A stretch of 64,000 nt of DNA, taken from Vigna angularis. Taxonomy: Eukaryota > Streptophyta > Magnoliopsida > Fabales > Fabaceae. The translations under genes were made by a program, and so were the position numbers. This document shows, one piece after another, positions 1 to 10,648 of the stretch (the stretch's first letter is position 1; every line of letters starts with the position of its first letter). Below the pieces are notes generated by a model. The model ran no database searches. It had not been told where the DNA came from and was given only the letters and a program-made list of their open reading frames with translations. Location: contig NC_068973.1 in NCBI RefSeq assembly GCF_016808095.1, forward strand, positions 15,248,501-15,312,500. Direction: 5' to 3'.

Positions 1-514
1 TATTTAAATATTATCCCTTTTTATTATTTTTCTCTTAATTTCTTACTAACCAGATAATTAAACTTAAATAACAGAGTAAGGGAAAGAGAAAAATTACACA
101 GGTATTTTATCCTGGTTCAGATCACTAGGATCCTACGTCCAGTCGCTTATCTCAAACAAGATAAACCTTTTTCACTATCACAAAACTATTACAAATATTA
201 GTCACACAGAAAAACAATTTGTAACAGTTTAGAAATTACCACCGCTCTTGAAACCACAAGAGATGAACTTACACCTCCTTTGAATCTTCACAAAGGATGA
301 TCACCTCCTTCGAATGCTTCACGAAGGATGATTCTCTTCCAGACACTTCCTCAGACACACCAAGGATGATCAAGCTATTCCTCTGTCACCGCAGTACCAC
401 TTCAGGACTTTGCAGACAAGAGTTTCCTTAGCTTCAGCAATTTCACAGAGTTCTCAAAAGAGTTCAGAGTACTTGAGCACAAGGGAAGAGTTCGAGTTGA
501 GAGAAAATGAGAGT

Positions 515-523
515 CTATTTATA
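515..523 (-). promoter_or_regulatory. TATA box of the left-edge Copia LTR
   Basis: The minus strand reads TATAAATAG, downstream of the palindrome array. The same motif recurs in the internal promoter at 8216-8224. Assignment as a TATA box rests on position and consensus only. Confidence 0.5.
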
Positions 524-574
524 GACTCATCCAAAGGCTCCTCCATTTTCGCTTTTAGACTTTCTGACTGTGTT

Positions 575-842
575 AATCGATTAGCTACAGTGGTTAATCG
601 ATTAACAACCCAACGGATACTTCAACGGCTCTAAAAACGGCTAGTTTTTCAAACGTTCACCTTGTTAATCGATTAACAGCCCTTGTTAATCGATTAACGC
701 TAATCGATTAACACCCTCTGTTAATCGATTAGCACTGCATTGCTGGGCTTCTCCATGGCGCACTGGAACAATCGATTAACAGCCCTTGTTAATCGATTAA
801 CGCTAATCGATTAACACCTCTTGTTAATCGATTAGCACTGCA
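575..842. repeat. Array of about ten TTAATCGATTAA palindromes in the LTR U3
   Basis: About ten exact or one-off copies of GTTAATCGATTAAC start near 575, 592, 664, 686, 701, 720, 770, 790, 806 and 823. A block of about 75 bp ending in GATTAGCACTGCA occurs twice (about 664-735 and 770-842), so the array grew by segmental duplication. On the minus strand it lies about 50-320 bp upstream of the TATA motif, where an enhancer would be expected. An enhancer role is inference. Confidence 0.85.
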
Positions 843-1028
843 CAGAATTTTGCTTATGGCTTATTTTTACATCACTTTTGAATGCATACATAAAACTACT
901 AATTTTCCTATGTTCATACAATTATTACAAAAGATTACAAGTCTTCAAAGATCATTCTTCATGAGTCTTGTTTGTTCTTGACTTGATTTGGACATCATCA
1001 AAACTTCATCTTCATCAATTTGCTAACA

Positions 1029-2339
1029 TGTTCAATCTCTGTAGTTTACCCTATTCCCAATTTCAATTCCATTTCGTTTTCTAAGTTGCATTTATATGTT
1101 TAATTTCGTTTTCTGAGTTGGTTGTTGTATTTAATTTCATTTTCTGTTTCGATTCTAGCATTTGGTTTCAAATTCCATTTTCAGAGGTTCATTTTAGTGC
1201 TAGGGTTTTCGTTCTTGCATTGGGTTTCCGTTTTGTGCATTGGCTTCGTTTTCTACATTGGTGTTGCTCTAATGTTCCAATTGCATTTTGTTGTGTCAAA
1301 CTAACTTTAATTGGAGCTTAATTTGTTGTTGCAGTGTTTCCTTGAGGTTTCCGCACTATTAATGTAATTCTACTGCCTTGTCTTGCATCACATTCAATCT
1401 ATTTTGCACTTGTGATTAAAACATGCTTAGTGGTGTAATTTGGTTTAATTATCGCTTAGTTAATTAATTGTTCGGTGTAGAATCGATTGAATAAGGTGCA
1501 TTGTGTTTGCTTAATTTTTTTTTTTATGAAAATGAAAGTAGTCTTCGCTTAGTTGATTAATTCCATTGGATTAGGGGTGAGAGGAGCGAACAATTTATTG
1601 CTAATCAAGGATGGGAAGCATTGTAACTGAGCTAATGAACAACTGTCTTTAATTCGTGTTTTAATTAGTGTATTAGTTGTTAATTGAAATTTGTAAGTTG
1701 TCCACAAAGTTCCCCCCACTATGTGTTTGACCTTTTTCCTAAACCACATTTGGTCCTTGAGAGACGACCTAGAAGTCACTTCCTAGTATTATACTGCACT
1801 TAATTTCATATTAATTTGATTTGGGTACGACCTCGATCAATCTTTCAAAAAAGATCATTGAGCACGTGAGAACAAGATCGTATCACAAGCCTCTTACCAA
1901 AGCTCTCATCTCTCAAATTGAGGTGTCTCTTAAAGGATTTGTCTTAGACTATGCAATTAAGTATGACGTCTTTAGACGATAGGTCTTTTGATGTTTTATT
2001 TCACACACTATACACAATTAATCATTCATAAGAAAACCTCATTCCTGGAAAGATTCTTAGTTCTTAAAGGTTTTCTAAGACTTTGCAATGACCCTTAACA
2101 TTATATTTGTTACCCTATTCATGTTGGTTGATCCATGTTTGTTAGAAGAAGAAAGTTTGACCTTAGACCCAAATTTAAACAGGGTCTCCCTACTTTCAAT
2201 CAGACAAACTTTAGTTGGGTTTACACCCCACTTATTGAATTATAGTAGGACAAACACAAAGTTGCACACTTCACAACAAATTGAGGAAGTGTTGACTTGA
2301 AACTCTTATGTGTTTTTCTAAAGTTCGATAGATACATTT
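1029..2339. other. Unassigned spacer, possibly decayed retroelement leader
   Basis: No gene is recognisable. The stretch is AT-rich with short open frames only. The segment near 1690-1850 (cctagtattatactgcact and what follows) has the style of a decayed LTR-retroelement leader, and it lies upstream of the gypsy RT relic on the same strand. It may therefore be part of that old element. This is a weak inference. Confidence 0.3.
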
Positions 2340-2463
2340 GATATTATCCCATAATTATGTGTCATAAGCTCATTATTCTTCTTTAAGCAAAACCACCAGA
2401 TAAGAGGAAGAGAAATCCTAAAGAAGAACATTGCCAAGTATTTGACCTAGAGGTTAACAAGTT
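2340..2463 (+). pseudogene. Ty3/gypsy polyprotein relic, left part (just upstream of RT core)
   Basis: Plus-strand translation in shifting frames gives fragments such as CHKL and DKRKRNPKEE, then LEVNKL. These match the usual stretch that precedes the gypsy RT motif (C)HKL...RRK...EVxKLLEAG. The frame is broken by stops. The relic is interrupted at 2463 by the Copia insertion with AAGTT target duplication, and it resumes at 14270. Identification rests on recalled family consensus. Confidence 0.55.
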
Positions 2464-2688
2464 AGTTAAGATTGAAACTGTAAAATAATTCTAGACGGCT
2501 TAATTGATCCCTCTCACAATCTTCTATTTATAAGAATATATTGATACACAAGTACATGATAAATAGGGTAACCCTAGACACAATATAATCATGATAAATA
2601 GGGTAATCCTAGACACAATATAATCATGATAAATAGGGTAACCCTTGACACACTATAATGATGATAAAATAGGATAAATATCCTAACA
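2464..2688 (-). repeat. 3' LTR of the outer Copia element
   Basis: 225 bp. On the minus strand it starts TGTTAGGATATTTATCC. It contains three tandem units of about 38 bp built on TGATAAATAGGGTAA and a TATAAATAG motif near 2522-2530. It is identical to 14045-14269 except at four sites (positions 2465, 2496, about 2537, about 2679). Confidence 0.93.
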
Positions 2689-2697
2689 CTCCCCCTC
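2689..2697 (-). other. Polypurine tract of the outer Copia element
   Basis: The minus strand reads GAGGGGGAG immediately before the 3' LTR start TGTTAGG. This is the expected priming site for plus-strand synthesis. It overlaps the stop codon of the RNase H frame (2696-2698). Confidence 0.8.
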
Positions 2698-3727
2698 AAG
2701 CTGGAGCATACAAATTGTATGTACCAAGCTTGGAACAAATAAACTCAATCCAAGGACCCCTTAATGACTTGGTCAATACATCTGCGAGTTGATCGTTTGA
2801 CCCAATAAACTCAATACATATTTCTTTGGTCAACAACTTTTCACGAACAAAATGACAATCAATTTCTATATGTTTAGTCCTCTCGTGAAACACTGGATTT
2901 GATGCAATGTGAAGAGCAGCTTGATTGTCGCAATACATCTTCATAGTATGGATGTCACAAAATTTAACCTCTTGAAGGAATTGTTTCACCCATATAAGTT
3001 CACATGTTAGTGATGCCATTGCCCTATACTCGGCTTCCGCGGTTGATCGAGCTACTACATTATGTTTCTTACTTTTCCATGAAATAATGTTTCCTCCCAG
3101 AAAAACACAATATCCTGTAGTAGACCGTCTATCAATAGGTGAACCTGCCCAATCTGCATCACAATACCCAGAGACCTGAATGCTTCCTTTATCTTCATAT
3201 AACAATCATTGCCCGGGAGCCTTCTTTACATACCTTAGAATGCGAATGAGAGCATTCCAATGGTCAACACATGGAGCCTGCATGAACTGACTAACCACTC
3301 CAACTGCAAAGGATAGATCTGGCCTTGTAATAGTGAGATAAATCAGTTTTCCAACCAGCCTCCTATACCTCTCTGGTTCGGAGAATAATTCACCTTCTTC
3401 TGTCCTTAATTTCTGGTTTGGGTCCATGGGACTGTCTACCGGTCTACAATCAATCATGCTTGTTTCTTGTAATATATCAAGAGCATACTTCCTTTGGGAG
3501 ATTACAACTCCATCTTTTGATTGCGCTACTTCAATGCCTAAGAAGTATTTGAGACTTCCAAGATCCTTGGTTTGAAAATGTCTACACAAGTACTCTTTTA
3601 GTTGAGATATTCCAACAGCATCATTTCTTGTAATGACAATATCATCAACATATATTATTAAGTAAACACATTTCCCGAGAGAAGAATGACAATAAAAAAC
3701 TGAATGGTCTACTTCACTGCGTTCCAT
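2696..3727 (-). pseudogene. Outer Copia RT (C-terminal part) and RNase H
   Basis: The frame opens in RT just before the catalytic YVDD motif (LIIYVDDIVIT). It continues through LGIEVAQSKDG and the RNase H signature (GYCDADWAGSP, STAEAEYRA, CDNQAALHIA, ERTKHIEIDCHFVREK) to the polyprotein end. An in-frame TGA at 3206-3208 splits it. The N-terminal two thirds of RT are missing: the integrase-side frame ends in a different phase near 3716 and runs straight into the region before YVDD. That indicates an internal deletion of roughly 0.5 kb. The element cannot have made its own RT since. Confidence 0.88.
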
Positions 3728-5139
3728 GCTGGATCATTTGCACCAGGAGGCGTGGGAGGAGGTGACGAGGGAGAAGAATCTGAAGTAGGAGATTCACCAT
3801 TGTCTTGGGGAGGTGGACTATCCATTGGGGCCCTGTGTGGGATGATCTCAGTATGTGGAGAAACAGGTGTAGAAGGATTGTGATCAAGACTTGGAATGAC
3901 AGAGATAGTGGAGCTATTTGACTCAGCCATTGGAATAGGAAGGACCTGTTGGAGGATAGAAACATCCTGAACAGATGGAGAGAAGTAAGGAGTTTGTTCA
4001 AAGAATGTGACATTGGCAGACATGTAATACTTCTTAGTTTCAGGAGAGTAACACCGATATCCTTTTTGAAATCGAGAATAGCCTAAGAAGACACATTTGA
4101 GAGCGCGAGCGGAGAGTTTGTCTAGACCTGGAGACATGTCATGAACAAAACATACACAGCCAAACACTCGGGGAGATGTATGAAAGAGAGGATCATTAAG
4201 AAACAAAATGGAGAAAGGGACTTTATTATCAAGAGAGGAGGAGGGCATCCTATTAATAAGATAACATGCAGTTAAGATGGCATCCCCCCAGTGATGGACA
4301 ACAATATGGGCACCAAGCAAAAGGGTACGAGCAGTTTCAACCAAGTGTCTATTTTTTCGTTCTGCTATACCATTTTGCTATGGTGTATGAGGAAAAGTAG
4401 ATTGATGTAAGATACCATGGAAACTCAAGATGGCAGAAAAGGAGGATGAGAAATACTCTTTTGCATTATCACTTCTTAATATTTTGATTACTTGACCAAA
4501 TTGATTCTTGATTTCATTAAAAAAGGATGTAAAGATAGCTAACAATTCAGAACGATTTTTCATAAGATAAACCCAAGTACTTCTTGAATATTCATCAATA
4601 AAGGTAACAAAATATCTAAAACCAGAGGAGGAGATACGACTAGGTCCCCATATATCAGAATTGATGATGGAAAAACTAGAATTACATATTGATTGAGACC
4701 TTTTAGGAAAGGAAGATCTAACATGTTTTCCTAATTGACATGACTCGCATTCTAAGGTTTGGAGACCACTGAGTTCAGGACACATCTTTCTTAATTTGGA
4801 CAAATGAGGATGGCCAAGTCGATCATGTAGCACTTTAGGATTAGGAGCAGCAACACAGGACACCCTTGGACGAGATCCAAAATGGTATAATCCGCCAGCT
4901 TCATATCCTTCTCCAATCTGTCTCCCCGAACCACGCTCCTGTATAACAAAAGATTTATGATCAAAGGTTATTGAACAATTTAACATTTTAGTCAACTGGC
5001 TTAAGGAAATTAAATTAAAAGGACAACTATGGACAAAAAGGACTGAGTTGAGATTGAGGGAGGGAGACAAAGAAACATGACCGACTCCTTTGGAAGAAGT
5101 TTTAGATCCATTTGCAAGGGTTATGAAATGAGGCTTTTC
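3709..5139 (-). pseudogene. Outer Copia integrase
   Basis: Downstream of the protease this frame shows the HHCC zinc-binding segment (HDRLGHPHLSKLRKM, then CESCQLGKH) and the catalytic core (SDIWGP, FIDEYSRSTWVYLM, LRSDNAKEY). It then shows the AERKNRH region and the C-terminal Copia motif VFGCVCFVHD with ALKCVFLGYS. An in-frame TAG at 4378-4380 lies just before the AERKN segment, and a TGA at 5140-5142 separates the frame from gag-protease. The tail ends in a proline/serine-rich linker at 3709, where the deletion into RT begins. Confidence 0.88.
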
Positions 5140-5620
5140 TCAAAAGTAAATAGATGAGAACAAAGAGGTATTACCATAAATGTGATCAGAAGCACCTGAG
5201 TCAATTACCCATGAATTTTGACCTTCCATAGATTGAGAAACGTAGGCTGTTGATGTATTGGGAGAGTGAGATGGTTGTGCCAAGCTGTTAGACTTTAACC
5301 TTAAATACTCTTGATATCCATCCTCAGAAAACATAGAAGTGGAAGTTTCAGTCTTTGAATTAGAAGTTTCAGTCTTCGAAATATTGGCGGTTTTGGAAGG
5401 GAAACCATGTAAGGAGTAGCAATTCTCTTGAGTATGACCCATCCTTTTACAGTATGTGCATTGAGGATGTCCCCGACCTCCTCGTCCTCCTCCTCTAGTG
5501 CCACGTCCTCTTCTTCCTCGTGTGGCAACCATGACAGATGGTTCCACTAGTTCATGCGCTTCTTGAGTTTGAGGTACCGGGACACGCAGAAGGCGAGTGG
5601 TCAATGTTTCCATAGAGGGG
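5140..5620 (-). pseudogene. Outer Copia gag C-terminus and protease
   Basis: This is the continuation of the gag frame at 13302-13844 after the inner element. It has an RGRRGRGTRGGGRGGRG basic patch, a CCHC zinc knuckle (CTYCKRMGHTQENCY) and the aspartic protease motif VIDSGASDH. The frame stops at a TGA at 5140-5142. The first codons abut the 5-bp target duplication ACCTC (5621-5625) of the inner insertion and are in phase with the other half of gag. Confidence 0.88.
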
Positions 5621-5625
5621 ACCTC

Positions 5626-6588
5626 TGTTGGAACAATCGGTACCGTTATAGAGTCGCGCAGCGGAATTAAAAACTTGAAAGAGAGTGGAAAGCGTGTTCG
5701 GTCACCTTTTTAAGATAAATTTGTAAAAATAATTTTCTTTCAGAAAATTTATCGAACAGTTGATATGCGTAAAAAAATAAAGAGTGTAGGGAATAGAAAA
5801 TCACACGAGTAATTTTTATACTGGTTCGATTCAACAGAATCTACGTCCAGTCGTTAATCACTATAAAAAGTGATTAACAATTCCACTAAAAAGATGTTTC
5901 ACAGATTACAACAAATAGTTAATAAAGCAGATAAATAAACCTTCCTTCGACGAACGAACCGGAAGAAGAACACTCTGCCAACTCGAAGAGAACCGCTCCG
6001 ACTATCGACAAACGAAACGCGAGCTTCTCCTATTCACGAGACCAGGCAGAGCACCTTGCTAACTCGAAGAGAGCTTGCTCCGACAATCGACACACGAAAC
6101 GCGAGCCTCTCCTGTTCACGAGACCAAGCAAGGGAACTTGAACTATAGCTTCTGAGAACTTCCTCTGACAAACAGTATTCTGCTAGAGCTTCTGTTCAAC
6201 AACGTTGTTTTCTAATTTCTCCAAAACAAAATATATAGCCAAGTACACTGAGTGTCAAAGATCAGCTCCCAACTGCCATGAATAATCGATTATTGTAAGT
6301 GATAATCGATTATTCAAGTCCGTTACAGGTTTTCAAAAATGTGATAATCGATTATATGAAGTGATAATCGATTATTCAAGTAAGACTTGTGATAATCGAT
6401 TATTGCTTAATCATAATCGATTATTGCAGTTAAAAATGCAAGTTTACAAGGTTTACAAGAATTTCCTACTACATTTAATTTCTACAAATTGCTTTTAACT
6501 AATTCTAATATCTTCTTCAACTAAAACTTCTTGTAGCATCATCAAAACAAATTTCTTCAAGATTTACCAATACTCCTTATTGGTAACA
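5626..6588 (-). repeat. 3' LTR of the inner Copia element
   Basis: 963 bp. On the minus strand it begins TGTTACCAATAAGGAG and ends GATTGTTCCAACA. It carries six ATAATCGATTAT palindromes at about 6282-6424 and a TATATAT motif at 6231-6237. It matches 12334-13296 except at two places: one palindrome near 6350, and a C/A difference near 6503. Confidence 0.95.
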
Positions 6589-6590
6589 AT

Positions 6591-6602
6591 CTCCCCCTTT
6601 TT
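6591..6602 (-). other. Polypurine tract of the inner Copia element
   Basis: The minus strand reads AAAAAGGGGGAG just before the 3' LTR. Similar purine runs recur internally at about 6729-6741, 6773-6780 and 6789-6796, as if this stretch has been duplicated. Confidence 0.8.
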
Positions 6603-6941
6603 GATGATGATCAAAAATTCAATTTTAAAAGCAAGTTTGGCTTACCTGCAAAACATACAAGCTAACAAAAAACAACAAGGTTAGCAATACCTGTAATAAT
6701 TTATACTTCTCCCCTTGTATTATTCTTCTCCCCCTTTTTGATCAGAAGCAAAAAGATCGGATGTGAAAGGCTCCCCCTAAAAATGATCTCCCCCTCAATT
6801 AGTCAAAGGATGCATATAATCAAGAGATCATTTTATTTATGAAAATAAATATTACATTATAAGAAGACACATAACAGACAGAATTATAACATAGATGAAA
6901 TGGCAAGTAAACAACAAAACAGTCTAACATAGAACCTATAT

Positions 6942-8093
6942 CTAAAACTCAGGACTAGGAGATCTCTCGGGAGGTTGAATGTTGAGATGATTCTCGATGT
7001 TAGATAGGCGAACATCAAGATCAAGAAATTGATCAACCATGTACTCATCAACAGATCGTTGCCACTCATAAATCTCCTCAAAGTGAGTCTTTTGTGCAAG
7101 ACTCATATCCTCCAATTGTTTAGATAACCTTGCAAAATGTTCTTCCATAGAAGTTGAGGAAGAGGAGGGTATGTTGGATGGTCCAGCATCAGACGGAGCA
7201 GCAGCACTTACTGGGTCAGCCATATGAGTGTCCATGTCATCATCTTTGTGAATAAGGACTCTTCCTCTAGTAATGAATCCCATTTGACGAAAGGTTGTAT
7301 CTCCAATTTCTGATCCCACAGTTTCAATATTTTGAACGAGTTCTCCTTCAACAGGTACACCTTTGAATTTTAAAATCCTAGAGATAAGAAGAGCATAGGG
7401 AAGTTGATATGAATGGGATTTCTTGGCTTTTACCATTGTGTCAGCAATGAGAGCAGGCTAGTCGATGTGTATGTGATTTAGAATCCCATACAATAGAAGT
7501 AAATCCTGCTCAGAGCATTGAGCATGGTTGGTTGCTCTAGGACATAAAATCCAGACAATCAAGTAGTGGATCATCCTTTCTTCAACTTTAAAACCTCCAA
7601 CCAGTAATTGCCTTCGATTTGTTTGTCGTTCAGGATGACGTAGGAAGGATTGAAAAGTCATCATCCTGTTGAAATCTTCAAGTCCTAAGTGGACTTTGAC
7701 AGCATCATCCCAGATGGGAAGTTGAGCAACATTGGTCCATATGTCATCATCTAAAATGATGCGTACTCCCTTGACCTTAGTAGATATTATCCCATCTCGA
7801 TAGCGCAAGTTGAAGTAGAAGACTCTTATCAGATCAGGATAAATGCAGCCTTTTTGTTCTAACAGATGCGTTAACCCCTGCTCAGCAAAAGTGTTTGGAA
7901 ATTGAAAGCCATAGAAGCGGAAAAAGTCAAGACGAATAAACTTTACCGCCATGATCTTCCTTTCTTGCCAAGAATTAACAAAGTCTGCGTGTTTCCCTTG
8001 ATCTGAAATCCATCCATCTATGTTTGCAAGACGTGGTTGAGAAGAAGAGGAGGCTCCAGCTGTTCTGCGACGGTGCCTTCTTGAGTCAGCCAT
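6942..8093 (-). pseudogene. Additional ORF (aORF) of the inner Copia element, interrupted by one stop
   Basis: Reads from ATG at 8093 (MADSRRHRRRTAG) to 6942, about 384 codons, with one in-frame TAG at 7458-7460. The first two thirds (FFRFYGFQFPNTF, NLRYRDGIISTKVKG, WDDAVKVHLGLEDFNRM) resemble the 'putative plant transposon protein' domain seen in legume retroelements. The last third is acidic with a predicted coiled coil (MEEHFARLSKQLEDMSLAQ and onward) and a serine/proline tail. It follows pol in the same orientation, separated by about 430 bp with its own TATA-like promoter. Its role is unknown. I do not call it an envelope protein, because no signal peptide or membrane span is visible. 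An upstream in-frame ATG at 8186 exists but lies in leader-like sequence. Confidence 0.75.
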
Positions 8094-8197
8094 GGAGGAA
8101 GAATGGGAAAATGAGATTTTGAGAAGATAAAGAGAAATGAAGAAGATTTGAGCTCTAGATTTGATTTCAGCAATATTTAGGTGCAAAGGAGTGTCTA

Positions 8198-8476
8198 ATA
8201 ATCGATTATGGGGGGCTATTTATAAGAAAAATGGAAAAGTTAGCCGTTTATGGCCGTTTATAGCCGTTATGGGATGCTCCAACGGCTCTATTTTTGAAAC
8301 TGTCAGCGCGATAATCGATTATGGCTCGTGATAATCGATTATCCGTTCAATAATTACTGCCCAGAATTGCATGATAATCGATTATGCATAATGATAATCG
8401 ATTATCTGCTCAAGATTTTCCAGAATTGAATTTTAAACATGCATAATCGATTATAACTTAGTGATAATCGATTATG
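8198..8476 (-). promoter_or_regulatory. Internal promoter-like region of the aORF (TATA plus seven ATCGAT palindromes)
   Basis: Between RNase H and the aORF lie seven copies of ATAATCGATTAT (about 8198, 8311, 8332, 8373, 8393, 8442 and 8464) and a TATAAATAG on the minus strand at 8216-8224. That is about 125 nt before the aORF start codon. Six palindromes are upstream of the TATA and one is just downstream. The arrangement copies that of the LTR U3 regions in this window. The motif CAACGGCTCT at 8280-8289 also occurs in the left-edge LTR at 623-632. Promoter function is inferred. Confidence 0.6.
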
Positions 8477-8523
8477 AAGCGTTAAGTTTACGAAAAATGC
8501 AAAAATTTGCATAGATTTTGATT

Positions 8524-10329
8524 CTAAGATATGTCTAACACTCCTAACTCTCTTCTAAGTTCAAAAAATCTATCTTTAGGTAGAGCCTTGGTAAAGATAT
8601 CAGCTAATTGATGTAAGGTATCAACATATTCAATTTGACAATCCCCCTTTTGTATATGATCTCTTAAGAAATGGTGCCTAATTTCTATATGCTTAGTTCT
8701 TGAATGCATTATGGGGTTCTTGGTCAAATTTATTGCACTAGTATTGTCACATTTTAGAGGAATTATGTCAAGGAAGATATCAAAGTCTTCCAATTGTTGT
8801 TTCATCCACAAAATTTGGGCACAACAGTTTCCAGCTGCAATATATTCAGCTTCGGTGGTAGACAAAGCTACACATGCTTGTTTCTTTGAGTGCCATGACA
8901 CTAAAGAACATCCCAAGAAATGACAGGTTCTACTAGTACTTTTTCTATCAATTTTACAACCACCATAATCTGCATCAGAGTATCCTATTAAACTAGGTGA
9001 GGCATCAGAGGGATACCAAAGTCCAAATGAAGTAGTTCCCTTAAGATATTTTAGAATTCTCTTAACTGCAGTCAAATGAGATTCTTTAGGATTGGCTTGG
9101 TATCTAGCACATACACAAACACTCTGCATAATATCTGGTCTACTAGCAGTTAAGTATAGCAAGGATCCTATCATGCCTCTAAACATGGTTTCATTCACTC
9201 CTTTTCCAATTTCATCCTTATCTAAATAACATGAAGTACCCATGGGTGTACTAGCTTCCTTGCAGCTATCCATACCAAATTTTCTAAGAATTTCTCTACA
9301 GTATTTAGTTTGGGAGATGAATGTTCCACCATTCATTTGTTTTATCTGTAGTCCTAAGAAAAAGTTTAACTCACCCATCATGGACATCTCGAATTCACCT
9401 TGCATTATTTTTGCAAACTCTTCACACAAAGAATTATCAGTTGACCCAAAAATGATATCATCTACATAAACTTGCACGATTAAAATGTGTTTTCCTACTT
9501 TCTTAATGAATAAGGTTGAATCAACCTTTCCTCTAGAAAATTCATTTTCAATTAAAAAGGTACTAAGTCTTTCATACCAAGACCTAGGTGCTTGTTTAAG
9601 ACCATAAAGGGCCTTTTTCAACTTGTAAACATGATCAGGAAATTTAAAATCTTCAAAGCCAGGAGGTTGACTAACATACACTTCTTCTTTTATAAAACCA
9701 TTTAAGAAAGCACTTTTTACATCCATTTGATATAGTTTAAATTTCATCAAAGATGCATATGCAAGTAATAATCTAATTGCTTCTAACCTGGCTACCGGTG
9801 CATACGTTTCATCATAATCTATACCTTCCTCTTGACAGTATCCCTTAGCAACTAGCCTTGCTTTATTCTTTGTGATGTTTCCATCCTCATCAAGCTTGTT
9901 CCTGAATACCCATTTTGTTCCTATGACTTGGAATTCTTCTTGTTTTGGAATAAGTTCCCAAACTTCATTCCTTTCAAATTGATTTAGCTCTTCTTGCATA
10001 GCAATGCACCACTTGTCATCTTGAAGAGCTTCCTTTATATTTTTAGGTTCTACCTGAGACACAAAAGCAACAGTTAGACAAAAATTAATTAAATTATGTC
10101 TAGTAGTTACCCCTTTTGATATATCTCCTATGATGTTGTCCAAAGATAGTCCTCTTGGTTGTTGATAGCTTTTGGAATCAATGACTTGGGGTGTTTCTTG
10201 AAGCTCCGGAGGATAATTTTCATTTAGATACATCTCCTCAAGGGTTTCTCTTAAGTAATTCTCATCACCTGCAATGGGTCTATTTGACTCAAGAGGATTT
10301 ACCTCAAGGTCTTGAAACCTTTGTCGCAT
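8524..10329 (-). CDS. Inner Copia reverse transcriptase - RNase H (intact frame)
   Basis: 601 codons open throughout. After a linker ([28 protein letters not shown]) comes the Copia [38 protein letters not shown] (given here in part), [10 protein letters not shown] and the catalytic YVDDIIFGS near residue 290. RNase H follows, with [36 protein letters not shown] and [12 protein letters not shown], ending [11 protein letters not shown]. The ATG at 10329 is only the first Met of the open frame; in the full polyprotein this would be read through from protease and integrase. All catalytic acidic residues expected of RT and RNase H appear present. Confidence 0.92.
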   Translation of the reverse strand: MRQRFQDLEVNPLESNRPIAGDENYLRETLEEMYLNENYPPELQETPQVIDSKSYQQPRGLSLDNIIGDISKGVTTRHNLINFCLTVAFVSQVEPKNIKEALQDDKWCIAMQEELNQFERNEVWELIPKQEEFQVIGTKWVFRNKLDEDGNITKNKARLVAKGYCQEEGIDYDETYAPVARLEAIRLLLAYASLMKFKLYQMDVKSAFLNGFIKEEVYVSQPPGFEDFKFPDHVYKLKKALYGLKQAPRSWYERLSTFLIENEFSRGKVDSTLFIKKVGKHILIVQVYVDDIIFGSTDNSLCEEFAKIMQGEFEMSMMGELNFFLGLQIKQMNGGTFISQTKYCREILRKFGMDSCKEASTPMGTSCYLDKDEIGKGVNETMFRGMIGSLLYLTASRPDIMQSVCVCARYQANPKESHLTAVKRILKYLKGTTSFGLWYPSDASPSLIGYSDADYGGCKIDRKSTSRTCHFLGCSLVSWHSKKQACVALSTTEAEYIAAGNCCAQILWMKQQLEDFDIFLDIIPLKCDNTSAINLTKNPIMHSRTKHIEIRHHFLRDHIQKGDCQIEYVDTLHQLADIFTKALPKDRFFELRRELGVLDIS

Positions 10330-10570
10330 AGTTGGCTTATGCTTAGAAGATTATGTTTGAGGCCTTCAACGTATAAGACGTCTTTTATTGTCAAAGTGTT
10401 TCCTCCTCCAATGTTTCCAGTGCCCATTATTCTGCCTTTGTTGTTATCCCCATACGTTACAAATCCTTGCTTCTTTTTCTCAAAAGAGATGAATCTTTTC
10501 TTATCACCAGTCATGTGTCTTGAGCAACCACTGTCAAGATACCACAGTGACTTCTTGGACTTATATTGAT
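10299..10570 (-). pseudogene. Inner Copia protease fragment, fused to the RT side by loss of integrase
   Basis: The minus strand encodes [16 protein letters not shown] (aspartic protease DSG) and then [20 protein letters not shown], the start of the gag-pre-integrase segment, ending QLCDKGF. Within 30 bp the sequence continues as the linker upstream of RT, in another frame. The whole HHCC/DDE integrase region is therefore missing (a deletion of roughly 1.3-1.5 kb compared with family organisation). Confidence 0.85.
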
Positions 10571-10648
10571 CCTACAAAACAAGTTAGCAAGAGTTTTAGG
10601 TCCCCAATCTAATTATGGGTCCTTGGGGTTAGTTCATGAGAATATAAA

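Larger units (their letters stand above)
1..1028 (-). mobile_element. Copia LTR (partial; solo LTR or 5' LTR of an element running off the left edge)
   Basis: Read on the minus strand the LTR begins TGTTAGCAAATTG at 1028. It contains a TATA motif at 515-523 and a transcribed-region signature whose plus-strand form is CTACGTCCAGTC (about 131-143). The same signature occurs in the LTRs of the inner Copia element at 5626-6588, so the two are relatives. U3 is packed with ATCGAT palindromes (575-842). The low-coordinate end lies outside the window, so a solo LTR cannot be told from a 5' LTR. No flanking duplication can be tested. Confidence 0.72.

Noticed and set aside
575..842. Regularly recurring palindromes resembling a CRISPR array
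   Set aside because: The host is a plant, spacers are irregular, units are short palindromes and the array sits in an LTR U3.
6942..8093. Envelope-like gene of a retrovirus-type Copia element
   Set aside because: No signal peptide, no membrane span and no cleavage-site pattern. It fits a plant retroelement accessory protein better.
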